Shown: positions 1 through 6,118, counted from the first letter of the stretch. The stretch: 6,228 bases of DNA from Cyanobacteria bacterium Co-bin13 (GCA_014534385.1 JACVRP010000229.1:1-6228), one strand, 5' to 3'. Notes: generated by a model not told the origin, from the sequence alone. Made by a program: numbers and translations.

Positions 1-246
1 CTGGTGGGGCTGCTCCAGGGCGTTGTGCAGGGAGGCACAGGCCGCAGCGCCTTCTTGGGTCTGGGCGAAGGAGGTAAAACCGGCACAACGAATGACAACC
101 GCGACCTCTGGTTCATTGGCTTTGTCCCCGGCTCTAACCTGACCACAGGCATTTGGTTGGGCAATGATGACAACGCCCCCACCTACGGCAGCAGCGGCCA
201 GGCTGCTGCCGTGTGGGGCAGCTACATGCGGCAGATCGTGCGTTAG
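1..246 (+). CDS. Class A penicillin-binding protein, C-terminal fragment (transpeptidase end)
   Basis: This is the last 81 codons of a larger gene that enters from the left edge; the frame is open from base 1 and ends at TAG 244-246. The fragment carries the third transpeptidase signature, KTGTTN (about residues 26-31 of the fragment), which lines the active site of penicillin-binding proteins. It is followed by the usual continuation DLWFIGF..., TTGIWLGNDDN and a closing AAAVWGSYM segment. In the family this domain crosslinks the peptide stems of peptidoglycan on the outer face of the cytoplasmic membrane, with a glycosyltransferase domain upstream that is not visible here. The protein stops directly after the transpeptidase fold, with no extra C-terminal tail. 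The catalytic SxxK and SxN motifs lie outside the window, so activity cannot be judged. A GTG at position 4 is only an internal codon. The bifunctional class A assignment rests on family resemblance. Confidence 0.92.
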   Translation: MVGLLQGVVQGGTGRSAFLGLGEGGKTGTTNDNRDLWFIGFVPGSNLTTGIWLGNDDNAPTYGSSGQAAAVWGSYMRQIVR

Positions 247-322
247 CTCCCAGGCCACGTACCCCCGGCTCATTCTGAAGACTTGTGGGAACCGCGTCAA
301 TCTGCGGCCCATTCTGAGTATG

Positions 323-341
323 CTGAGCTCAAGCTGCTCAG
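323..341 (+). repeat. 6-bp inverted repeat just upstream of the kinase start
   Basis: CTGAGC (323-328) is the exact reverse complement of GCTCAG (336-341), with a 7-base loop. The right arm ends inside the presumed ribosome-binding site AGGGA (340-344) and lies 9 bases before the GTG start. As RNA it could partly hide the ribosome site. There is no T-run after it, so it is not a terminator. A role in translation is inference; short dyads also arise by chance. Confidence 0.35.
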
Positions 342-344
342 GGA
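340..344 (+). promoter_or_regulatory. Ribosome-binding site supporting the GTG start at 351
   Basis: AGGGA sits 6 bases before the GTG at 351. It matters because the in-frame TGA at 324-326 limits how far upstream the gene can start, and 351 is the only standard start codon between that stop and the first PAS domain. Confidence 0.5.
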
Positions 345-350
345 TCTACC

Positions 351-2303
351 GTGGAACTTGCAACCAGTTGCCGACACTTTCCAGGCCCGGTGCTGGCTCT
401 AGGTGCGGGGGGCCACGTGCTCGACGCCAGCCAAGACTGGCTAAACCGGCTGGGATATTCGCTCGACCGGGTGTTGGGCCAGCTTTGGACCGAGCAGGTA
501 GCAGAGTTTGATTGGCCCCAGGCAGCGGCCCTGCTGCACCGCTGTAGTCAGGGCGAGGTCGTGCGCGGGCAGCAGCTTTGTTTTGTCACTGCAGCCGGTC
601 AATTCCTGTCCATGACCGTCTGCGCTAACTGCCAGCCCCAATCAGCCGAACAGTCTGCCGAAGTTCGCTTTTTGCTTCTGCTGACAGCCGTCGAGGTGCC
701 CGCTGCAGAGCAAATCCTGCAGCAGTTTGATGATCCCTTCCGGCAGCTGGTGGAAAACATTCCCCAGGCTTTTTGGGTGCTCGATCCGGCTACACACCGC
801 GTCCTCTACCTCAGCCCCGCCTACGAAACCATTTGGGGGCGGCCCTGCCGGGAAATTTATGAGAACACGCTGACGCTTCTAGAAAGCGTGCATCCAGAGG
901 ATCGCGATCGCATTCGAGCAGCAATGCAGATCGAGTGGGAGGAAGGCGTACCCTTTAACCAGGAGTACCGCATCGTCCGCCCCAATGGCGAACTGCGCTG
1001 GATCCGCGACCAGTCGTTCCCCGTCAGCCAGGTTGACCTTGGCATCGATCGGATCTTTGGCCTGGCGGAAGACATCACCGAGCGTAAACAGGCCGAAGAC
1101 TTATTAGACAGCCTGGCCGTCGAAACGGCTGCCGTTACCGGCACTGACTTTTTTCCGGTGTTGGCCCGTCAGCTTGCCAGTGCTCTAGCCGTGTCCCAGG
1201 TGCTGATCGCCGAGCATGCCCAAGGTAAGGCCCAGACCCTAGCCGTTTGGTCAGACGAGCAGCTTTGCCCCAACCGATCCTACGATTTAGCCCAAACCCC
1301 CTGCGAAATCGTTGCGCGGGAGGGCTACTACTACTGCCCCAACGCCATAATTCAGCAATTTGCCCCCGACCTCATTCCGGTGGCCGGGCAGACTGTTGGC
1401 TATATGGGCGTCGCTTTGCAGGATAGCCAGGGGATGCCCATCGGGCACCTGTGCATTCTGTCTCGCTACCCCCTGCGGCACCCAGATCGCTGCAAAGCCC
1501 TGCTGCGCCTCTTTGCCATTCGAGCCGCGACCGAGCTACAGCGCCAGCGAATAGAGCTGACCCTGCAGCAGCTCAACACCGACCTGGAGGTGCGGGTGCA
1601 GCAGCGCACGGCCCAGCTAGAAGCGGTTAACCGGGAGCTGGAGTCGTTCTCCTACTCCGTCTCCCACGATCTGCGGGCACCGCTGCGGCACGTTCGGGGC
1701 TTTATCGATATGCTCAGCCAGCATCTGTCGCCCACCGCCGACCCCACCACGGCCCACTACTTAGAAACCATTCAAAGTAGCGCCCACAAAATGGATCAGC
1801 TGATCGAGGGCCTGTTGGTTCTCTCAAGGGTAGGCCGCCGAGAGCTCAAGCGCCAAACGGTGGGGCTCAATGGGCTGGTAGAGGGTGCGATCGCACTGCT
1901 CTCGCCCCCCAAAGCGGCTGCGGCCAATGCCGTCTTTAGCATCGCTAAGCTGCCTGCCGTTGAGGGCGACCCGATCCTGCTGCAGCAGGTCTTCAGCGAC
2001 CTAATTGACAATGCGCTCAAGTTTAGCCAGCACCGCCAGCCCGCCAGAATTGAAGTTGGCATCTTGCCCGATCAAACTTTGTACGTACGCGACAACGGTA
2101 TTGGCTTTTCAATGGACCAAGCCGATCAGCTCTTTAGTCCCTTCCAGCGGCTTCACAGCAGGGGAAAATTTGACGGCACGGGCATTGGTTTGGCCATTGT
2201 GCAGCGGATCGTTCAGCGGCATGGCGGCATGATCTGGGCCGAGAGTCAGCCGGAGCAGGGCACTACCTTTTTTTTCACGCTGCCTGAGTCTGCTGAGGCT
2301 TAG
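351..2303 (+). CDS. PAS-PAS-GAF sensor histidine kinase
   Basis: This is a two-component sensor kinase of 650 residues. I see no signal peptide or membrane segment, so it is probably cytoplasmic. Domains in order: a divergent PAS domain (about residues 12-114); a clearer PAS/PAC domain (about 128-248, with EYRIVRPNGELRWIRD and the closing ITERKQAE); a GAF domain (about 255-395); a helical, probably coiled-coil linker (about 395-430); and the kinase core. The H-box SYSVSHDLRAP gives H439 as the phosphorylated histidine. The ATP-binding domain shows the N-box with N554, the G1 box DNGIGF (581-586), an F-box around F595/F598 and the G2 box GTGIGL (609-614), so the kinase looks complete and active. 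The H-box resembles cyanobacterial phytochrome-type kinases, but the GAF lacks a recognisable bilin-cysteine context, so light sensing is not supported. The ligand is unknown. There is no attached receiver; the likely partner is the receiver-bearing gene downstream. The GTG start is chosen from its ribosome site and the upstream stop at 324. Confidence 0.95.
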   Translation: MELATSCRHFPGPVLALGAGGHVLDASQDWLNRLGYSLDRVLGQLWTEQVAEFDWPQAAALLHRCSQGEVVRGQQLCFVTAAGQFLSMTVCANCQPQSAEQSAEVRFLLLLTAVEVPAAEQILQQFDDPFRQLVENIPQAFWVLDPATHRVLYLSPAYETIWGRPCREIYENTLTLLESVHPEDRDRIRAAMQIEWEEGVPFNQEYRIVRPNGELRWIRDQSFPVSQVDLGIDRIFGLAEDITERKQAEDLLDSLAVETAAVTGTDFFPVLARQLASALAVSQVLIAEHAQGKAQTLAVWSDEQLCPNRSYDLAQTPCEIVAREGYYYCPNAIIQQFAPDLIPVAGQTVGYMGVALQDSQGMPIGHLCILSRYPLRHPDRCKALLRLFAIRAATELQRQRIELTLQQLNTDLEVRVQQRTAQLEAVNRELESFSYSVSHDLRAPLRHVRGFIDMLSQHLSPTADPTTAHYLETIQSSAHKMDQLIEGLLVLSRVGRRELKRQTVGLNGLVEGAIALLSPPKAAAANAVFSIAKLPAVEGDPILLQQVFSDLIDNALKFSQHRQPARIEVGILPDQTLYVRDNGIGFSMDQADQLFSPFQRLHSRGKFDGTGIGLAIVQRIVQRHGGMIWAESQPEQGTTFFFTLPESAEA

Positions 2304-2349
2304 AGCTACGGCTTAGTTTTGCCAGAAACCCTAGAAGGGCTAGAAAAAG

Positions 2350-2445
2350 TTAACAAATCCCCGATCTCTCGCAGTTAAGCCAGTTTAAGCCCTCAAAGCG
2401 GTCTGCAAGACCTTGTCAAGGCTGATGGCGGCTTAGATTTGTTAA
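2350..2445 (+). repeat. 10-bp perfect inverted repeat enclosing nested shorter dyads
   Basis: TTAACAAATC (2350-2359) and GATTTGTTAA (2436-2445) are exact reverse complements 76 bases apart. Directly inside the right arm, GGCTTA (2430-2435) can pair with either of two TAAGCC copies (2376-2381 or 2386-2391). Further inside, GGTCT/AGACC (2400-2404 with 2408-2412) forms a hairpin with a GCA loop. The layout would suit a branched RNA fold or a looped operator. I recognise no known riboswitch or named RNA family in it. Confidence 0.45.
2373..2391 (-). promoter_or_regulatory. Tandem direct repeat resembling an OmpR/PhoB-type response-regulator site
   Basis: On the plus strand AGTTAAGCC (2373-2381) is followed at once by AGTTTAAGCC (2382-2391). 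Read on the minus strand this gives CTTAAACT, two bases, then CTTAACTG: a pair of half-sites about one helical turn apart. The cyanobacterial Pho box is known as tandem CTTAACCT-like repeats with 11-base spacing. The resemblance is partial and the period here is 10, so the assignment is tentative. Confidence 0.25.
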
Positions 2446-2466
2446 TTCGCGATGTTCGCAGGGTTT

Positions 2467-2472
2467 TATAAA
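2467..2472 (+). promoter_or_regulatory. Possible -10 box for the REC-GAF-GGDEF-EAL gene
   Basis: TATAAA matches the sigma-70 -10 box at 5 of 6 positions and lies in an AT-rich dip. No good -35 box stands at the right distance, so an activator-dependent promoter is possible. It would start RNA near 2479, too close to serve the TTG at 2483 but well placed for the ATG codons at 2528 or 2573. The dyad GCGATGTTCGC (2449-2459) lies just upstream and could be an operator. Confidence 0.3.
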
Positions 2473-2572
2473 GTAGAAACGGTTGCCCCTATTGACAAAA
2501 AAGCGCGGCACAGCTTCCCCGCTTGCGATGTTCCCCCTGCAGATTCCCCCATCTTGCACAGGCACTTCTCTA

Positions 2573-4978
2573 ATGAATCGGCTCAATTCTGCGCTGCACC
2601 CTGCTGAAGGAAACCCTTGCCCCTTTCGCATTCCAACTCCCCTGCATCTCCTGATCGTTGAAGATGCCCCTGAAGATGTGGAGCTGGTCGTACACGTTCT
2701 GCAAACTGCTCATATTCAGTTCACGTTTGATGTAGCCGATACCCTTGATCGCTGTCAGGTTTGCCTGGCTAATCAGCGCTACGATGCTGTTTTGGCAGAC
2801 TACCGACTGCCGTCGCTGCAGGCTCCCCAGGTGCTGGATATGCTGCAGCTGTCCTGCCAGGATCTGCCCTTTATCCTGGTGACCGGCAGCCTGGGTGAAG
2901 AAGCGGCGGTAGATTGCATCAAGGCAGGCATGACTGACTATGTTCTCAAAGATCGCCTGTTTCGCCTGCCCACTGTGCTGCAGCGAGCCCTGGCAGAGTG
3001 GGAGCTACGCCGACAGCAAAAGCAGTCCCTCAGCCGGATTGAACAGCATGCCTGGCGGGAGTCGATCCTCAACCGCATTGTCAGGGCGATGCGAGAAACT
3101 CTGCTCCTCGATGAGGTGCTGCAAAGCACTGCCGACCAGCTTCAGCAGGCGCTTGCCGTCAGCCAATGCCTGATTTTGCGCCCCCAGGAGCAGCAAATGC
3201 GGGTACAGTACCTCAGCCAGGGGCCGGAAGGGCATGGCTGGCCAGACCAACAGACCTTGCAGCCCAACCCCGCCCCGTTTCACCCCCTGTTGTTTGCTCA
3301 AGCGCCATGGGCCCTGCAAATCCTAGATGAGGATGACCCTTCGGAATGGCAGGCGCAGTTGAGAGCCGGGGGCGTGCGATCGCTCATCGGGGTGCCTCTG
3401 GTATACCAGCAGCGCTACCTGGGAGCTATCTGCCTGCAGCAGACAGACTATAAACGGCAATGGTCTGAGTCGGAGATCCTGCTGGTGCAGGCCGTGGCCG
3501 ATCAGTGCGCCATTGCCATTCATCAGGCCGAACTCTATCAGCAGGCCCAGGTTGAGCTGGAGCAGCGGCGACGGGCCGAAGCCCAGCTGCGCCACGATGC
3601 CTTTCACGATGCCCTTACGGGCTTGCCTAACCGAGCCCTGTTTATCGACCGCCTAGGCCACGCCCTACAGCTCTCCCAGCGTCGCACGTCAGAGGAGCGT
3701 CAGCGCCACCCCCACGACTTTGCCGTGCTTTTCCTCGATCTAGACGACTTTAAGGTGATTAACGACAGCCTCAGCCATTATGCAGGCGACTATCTGCTGA
3801 GCGTGATGGCTGAGCGGCTGAGCACCTGTCTGAGAACCGGGGACACCCTGGCGCGCTTGGGCGGCGACGAGTTCTCTATCCTGCTGGAAGACGTCGATGC
3901 GCTGACCACCGTTATTGATGTCATCAATGAGATTCAGTCTGTCCTGAAGCTGCCGCTGATGCTGGAGCAGACTGAGGTCTTTGTCAGTGCCAGTATTGGC
4001 GTTGTGCTCAACAATGCTCACTACACCCACCCCTCCCAGTTCGTGAGGGATGCCGAAATTGCTATGTATCGGGCCAAACACGATGGGCCAGGCCACTATC
4101 AGGTGTTTGATGCTTCCATGCACCTGCAGGTGCGCCGTCGCCTCAAGCTGGAAAACAGCCTGCGGCGGGCCATTGAGCGGCAGGAGCTGTGGGTGGCCTA
4201 TCAGCCCATTGTCGATCTGAGCCAGGATCAGGTGGTTGGGTTTGAGGCCCTGGTTCGCTGGCATCACCCGCTGCACGGCCAGATCTCCCCCGTCGAGTTT
4301 ATTCCCATTGCCGAACACACTGGGCTCATTATTCCCCTGGGGCTGTGGGTCTTGCGGCACGCCTGCAAGCAGCTGAAGCAGTGGCGCGATCAGTTTACCA
4401 ACAGCGACAGCCTGAGCATCAGCATCAACCTATCTGGCAAGCAGTTTGCCCAGCCTGATCTGATTGAGCAGATCGACAGCATTCTGCGCCAGACCGGGCT
4501 AACGGGTTGGGCGCTCAAGCTGGAGGTGACTGAGTCGGTGCTGATCGAGAATGAGGAGATCGCCGCCCAGACGCTGCACCAGCTTCGCCATCGCGGTATT
4601 CAGGTGTGCATCGACGACTTTGGCACCGGCTATTCCTCCTTGAGCTACCTGCATCGATTCCCGGTGGATGTCTTAAAAATCGATCGGTCCTTTATCTCAG
4701 GCATTTCCGCCCGGCCAGAAAATCAAGAGGTGGTCAAAGCCATTCTGAGCCTAGGCCTTAACCTGGGGCTGACGGTGGTTGCCGAAGGCGTAGAAACCCC
4801 AGAGGAACTGCAGTTTTTGCAGCGGCAGCAGTGCCAACAGGCCCAGGGGTATTGGTTTGCGCCGCCGCTAGCAGCCGCCCAGGCGGCGGACTTGCTGCAC
4901 TCCTCGTATGCTCAGCCCCCCACCTGCCCGCTTGATGGAACCTCAGCGTCGTCGCACCTTACTGACCATCTTGCGTGA
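2573..4978 (+). CDS. REC-GAF-GGDEF-EAL bifunctional cyclic di-GMP synthase/phosphodiesterase
   Basis: This cytoplasmic response regulator should make and break cyclic di-GMP. Numbered from the ATG at 2573 (801 residues), the receiver (about 24-140) has acidic E30/D31, phospho-acceptor D76 in VLADYRLP, T104 and K126, so it is complete. A GAF domain follows (about 163-320), then a short helical linker. In the GGDEF domain (about 340-515) the signature is intact (430-434), metal-binding D389 is present, and RTGD (421-424) lies five residues before it as the product-inhibition I-site. In the EAL domain (about 527-775), E558 of EALVRW, N619, E651, D681/D682 of DDFGTG, K702, E738 of AEGVET and QGY (758-760) are all present at family spacing, predicting a working phosphodiesterase. 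The start is uncertain: the frame is open from TTG 2483 (831 residues) and ATG 2528 is also possible. I prefer 2573 because homology begins about 20 residues later, although its ribosome site is poor. The gene follows the kinase and overlaps nurA at its 3' end. Confidence 0.95.
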   Translation: MNRLNSALHPAEGNPCPFRIPTPLHLLIVEDAPEDVELVVHVLQTAHIQFTFDVADTLDRCQVCLANQRYDAVLADYRLPSLQAPQVLDMLQLSCQDLPFILVTGSLGEEAAVDCIKAGMTDYVLKDRLFRLPTVLQRALAEWELRRQQKQSLSRIEQHAWRESILNRIVRAMRETLLLDEVLQSTADQLQQALAVSQCLILRPQEQQMRVQYLSQGPEGHGWPDQQTLQPNPAPFHPLLFAQAPWALQILDEDDPSEWQAQLRAGGVRSLIGVPLVYQQRYLGAICLQQTDYKRQWSESEILLVQAVADQCAIAIHQAELYQQAQVELEQRRRAEAQLRHDAFHDALTGLPNRALFIDRLGHALQLSQRRTSEERQRHPHDFAVLFLDLDDFKVINDSLSHYAGDYLLSVMAERLSTCLRTGDTLARLGGDEFSILLEDVDALTTVIDVINEIQSVLKLPLMLEQTEVFVSASIGVVLNNAHYTHPSQFVRDAEIAMYRAKHDGPGHYQVFDASMHLQVRRRLKLENSLRRAIERQELWVAYQPIVDLSQDQVVGFEALVRWHHPLHGQISPVEFIPIAEHTGLIIPLGLWVLRHACKQLKQWRDQFTNSDSLSISINLSGKQFAQPDLIEQIDSILRQTGLTGWALKLEVTESVLIENEEIAAQTLHQLRHRGIQVCIDDFGTGYSSLSYLHRFPVDVLKIDRSFISGISARPENQEVVKAILSLGLNLGLTVVAEGVETPEELQFLQRQQCQQAQGYWFAPPLAAAQAADLLHSSYAQPPTCPLDGTSASSHLTDHLA

Positions 4979-6112
4979 AAAGCGCAGCTTGATCGACTCC
5001 TGCTCGGCCCACTCCTGCAGAATGCGGTAAAACACTTGGCGATCTTGGGTTTGCAGCACGGCTGTCTGGTCTGCCGTTTCAATGGCGTAGGGGTAGCCGC
5101 CCCCGACCACTACTTCGGCCCGCACCCAGTCCAGCACGGCTTCGAGCTGACCCGCTTCCCAGAGCCAGAGAGGAATCTCCAGGCGCACCGGATAGTTGTC
5201 GCGGGTGGTCTTGAGGTAGGTAAAGCCAATGCGATCGCACAGCTCCCCATACTGCTCTAAAATGCCGCCGCGATCGCAGCGATAGAGCGGAGTGCGATCG
5301 CCCCAGTCTAGATAGGGGTTAATCACCTGAGCATCGTGAATCCGCTCGGTCTCTGGCAGAGCGCAGGTATGGTGCAGCAGCCGGGTCAGGTCGTGGGCAT
5401 AGGAAGTATCGACATAGCCCACCAGCGGCACCCGATGCTGCTCACTGGCCTTAAGCAGCCTCAGCATAGCCTGGACATAGGCGGCCTGGCTCTCTTCATC
5501 AAAGGTCTCGGCAAAAGTGACCACCAGAGACCCATCAAAAAAGACCAGACACCGCTCGGAGTCAGCGCAGGACTCCATAAACTCCACCAGCCGCTCGATC
5601 TCCATCTCAAACCGGCGAATGTTTACCCGCCGATCGCCCAACTGCTCCTGCGGCCCAGTTTTCAGGTCATCGGGCGTGAGGATCTCCAGGCGAATGTCTT
5701 TTTTGTAGCTGCCCGTTGGCAGGTGAGGGTTTTCGAACCAGCCAATCTGGATCAACGCAATCGGTAGAGATAGGTCTTTGCTGGGAAAGATCTGCGACCC
5801 GTCTACCGCAAAGGTCGTAATGCCGGTTAGCACCTGCCGCACCCAGTCATGCCCCTCCTCCCGATTTGCCCAGCGGCAGGGAAAGCGCACTACGCCCTTG
5901 TTGTCTACTGCCCCATCCTCCAGCGGACGAGCTCCCGCAGGCAGGGGCACGCCCTTCATCCGCCCCAGGCGCTGGTCTAACGGCAGCGAGCCATACTCAG
6001 CCCACCCCTGCCGGTACGCCTTCAATAACTCATAGGTTTGCAGGTTAAAGCCAGAAAAGGCGTCTTTATTCTCCTCCAGCAATCTGCGAATCTGTGATGG
6101 ACTGATCGGCAT
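4943..6112 (-). CDS. nurA: NurA-domain nuclease
   Basis: This 389-residue protein has the marks of the NurA family, metal-dependent nucleases that resect DNA ends, in archaea together with the HerA translocase. The N-terminal 95 residues are helical. The core then shows FAVDGSQI with D104, the first metal-binding aspartate of the family; a helix rich in acidic residues around E169-E173; VFFDGSLV with D193; YVDTSYAHDL (233-241); and the closing motif GGGYPYAIETAD (337-348). In characterised archaeal NurA the last motif ends with a histidine, as I recall it; here D348 stands in about that place, perhaps normal for the cyanobacterial branch. No HerA gene is visible, and the upstream gene lies outside the window. 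The ATG at 6112 is backed by AAGAGG six bases upstream and a good promoter. The 3' end overlaps the convergent GGDEF/EAL gene by 36 bp and encodes a basic tail (KVRRR). Three HIP1 sites lie within 71 bp of the coding region. The exact role in cyanobacteria is inferred. Confidence 0.85.
   Translation of the reverse strand: MPISPSQIRRLLEENKDAFSGFNLQTYELLKAYRQGWAEYGSLPLDQRLGRMKGVPLPAGARPLEDGAVDNKGVVRFPCRWANREEGHDWVRQVLTGITTFAVDGSQIFPSKDLSLPIALIQIGWFENPHLPTGSYKKDIRLEILTPDDLKTGPQEQLGDRRVNIRRFEMEIERLVEFMESCADSERCLVFFDGSLVVTFAETFDEESQAAYVQAMLRLLKASEQHRVPLVGYVDTSYAHDLTRLLHHTCALPETERIHDAQVINPYLDWGDRTPLYRCDRGGILEQYGELCDRIGFTYLKTTRDNYPVRLEIPLWLWEAGQLEAVLDWVRAEVVVGGGYPYAIETADQTAVLQTQDRQVFYRILQEWAEQESIKLRFSRKMVSKVRRR
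5231..5301. repeat. Cluster of three HIP1 octamers (GCGATCGC) inside nurA
   Basis: Exact GCGATCGC palindromes occur at 5231-5238, 5270-5277 and 5294-5301. Single copies also lie at 904-911, 1887-1894 and 3376-3383. HIP1 is a known over-represented octamer of many cyanobacterial genomes and is the main clue to the source organism. All six copies here lie in coding sequence. Confidence 0.9.
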
Positions 6113-6118
6113 AGCCCG

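Larger units (their letters stand above)
247..350. other. Intergenic gap between PBP and kinase; no convincing terminator
   Basis: These 104 bases hold no gene. I see an imperfect direct repeat, CGGCTCATTCTGA at 266-278 and CGGCCCATTCTGA at 305-317 (12 of 13 identical, period 39), and a hairpin next to the kinase start listed separately. A weak CCGC/GCGG pair (292-295 with 304-307) has no T-tract, so no intrinsic terminator is supported and read-through from the PBP gene into the kinase gene is possible. No promoter with both boxes was found. Confidence 0.5.
2304..2572 (+). promoter_or_regulatory. Repeat-rich intergenic region, probable regulatory or leader region of the GGDEF/EAL gene
   Basis: About 270 bases lie without a convincing gene between the kinase stop and the preferred downstream start. 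The reading frame of the next gene is open from 2483, but the residues before 2573 do not resemble a domain. The sequence holds: an exact 10-bp inverted repeat TTAACAAATC (2350-2359) and GATTTGTTAA (2436-2445); GGCTTA at 2310 and 2430, with a third copy at 2298 overlapping the kinase stop codon; the opposite orientation TAAGCC at 2376 and 2386; and three compact dyads, GGTCTGCAAGACC (2400-2412), CCTTGTCAAGG (2411-2421) and GCGATGTTCGC (2449-2459). None is followed by a T-tract, so no ordinary terminator for the kinase gene is seen. Several arms nest and could fold as one branched RNA, or they could be protein-binding sites on DNA. Confidence 0.5.

Noticed and set aside
164..511. A 115-codon open frame overlapping the PBP end and the kinase start
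   Set aside because: It overlaps two well-supported genes out of frame, and its Arg/Pro/Ala-rich, low-complexity product is typical of a shadow frame.
1116..1545. The kinase GAF domain as a bilin-binding phytochrome or cyanobacteriochrome
   Set aside because: No cysteine stands in a recognisable chromophore-binding context; C329 (YYYCPN) does not match the known motifs, so only the H-box resembles phytochromes.
2304..2482. A cyclic di-GMP riboswitch upstream of the cyclic di-GMP enzyme
   Set aside because: Tempting from context, but I could not find the conserved GEMM-type core sequence in the gap.
2492..2497. TTGACA as a -35 box
   Set aside because: The hexamer is perfect, but no -10-like sequence lies 16-19 bases downstream; that stretch is C-rich.
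2416..2631. A 71-codon minus-strand open frame across the intergenic region
   Set aside because: There is no domain, no convincing ribosome site and no similarity that I recognise; it overlaps the likely regulatory region and the effector start.
3740..4360. A 206-codon open frame on the minus strand inside the GGDEF/EAL gene
   Set aside because: It lies fully antisense to a strongly conserved domain, shows no recognisable domain, and is explained by GC-rich codon use in the real gene.
4980..4990. AAGC-GCA-GCTT dyad as terminator of the GGDEF/EAL gene
   Set aside because: The stem is only four pairs and no T-run follows; it lies within nurA coding sequence.
5336..5767. A 143-codon open frame on the plus strand inside nurA
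   Set aside because: It is antisense to conserved NurA motifs, has no family resemblance and no ribosome site that I could see.
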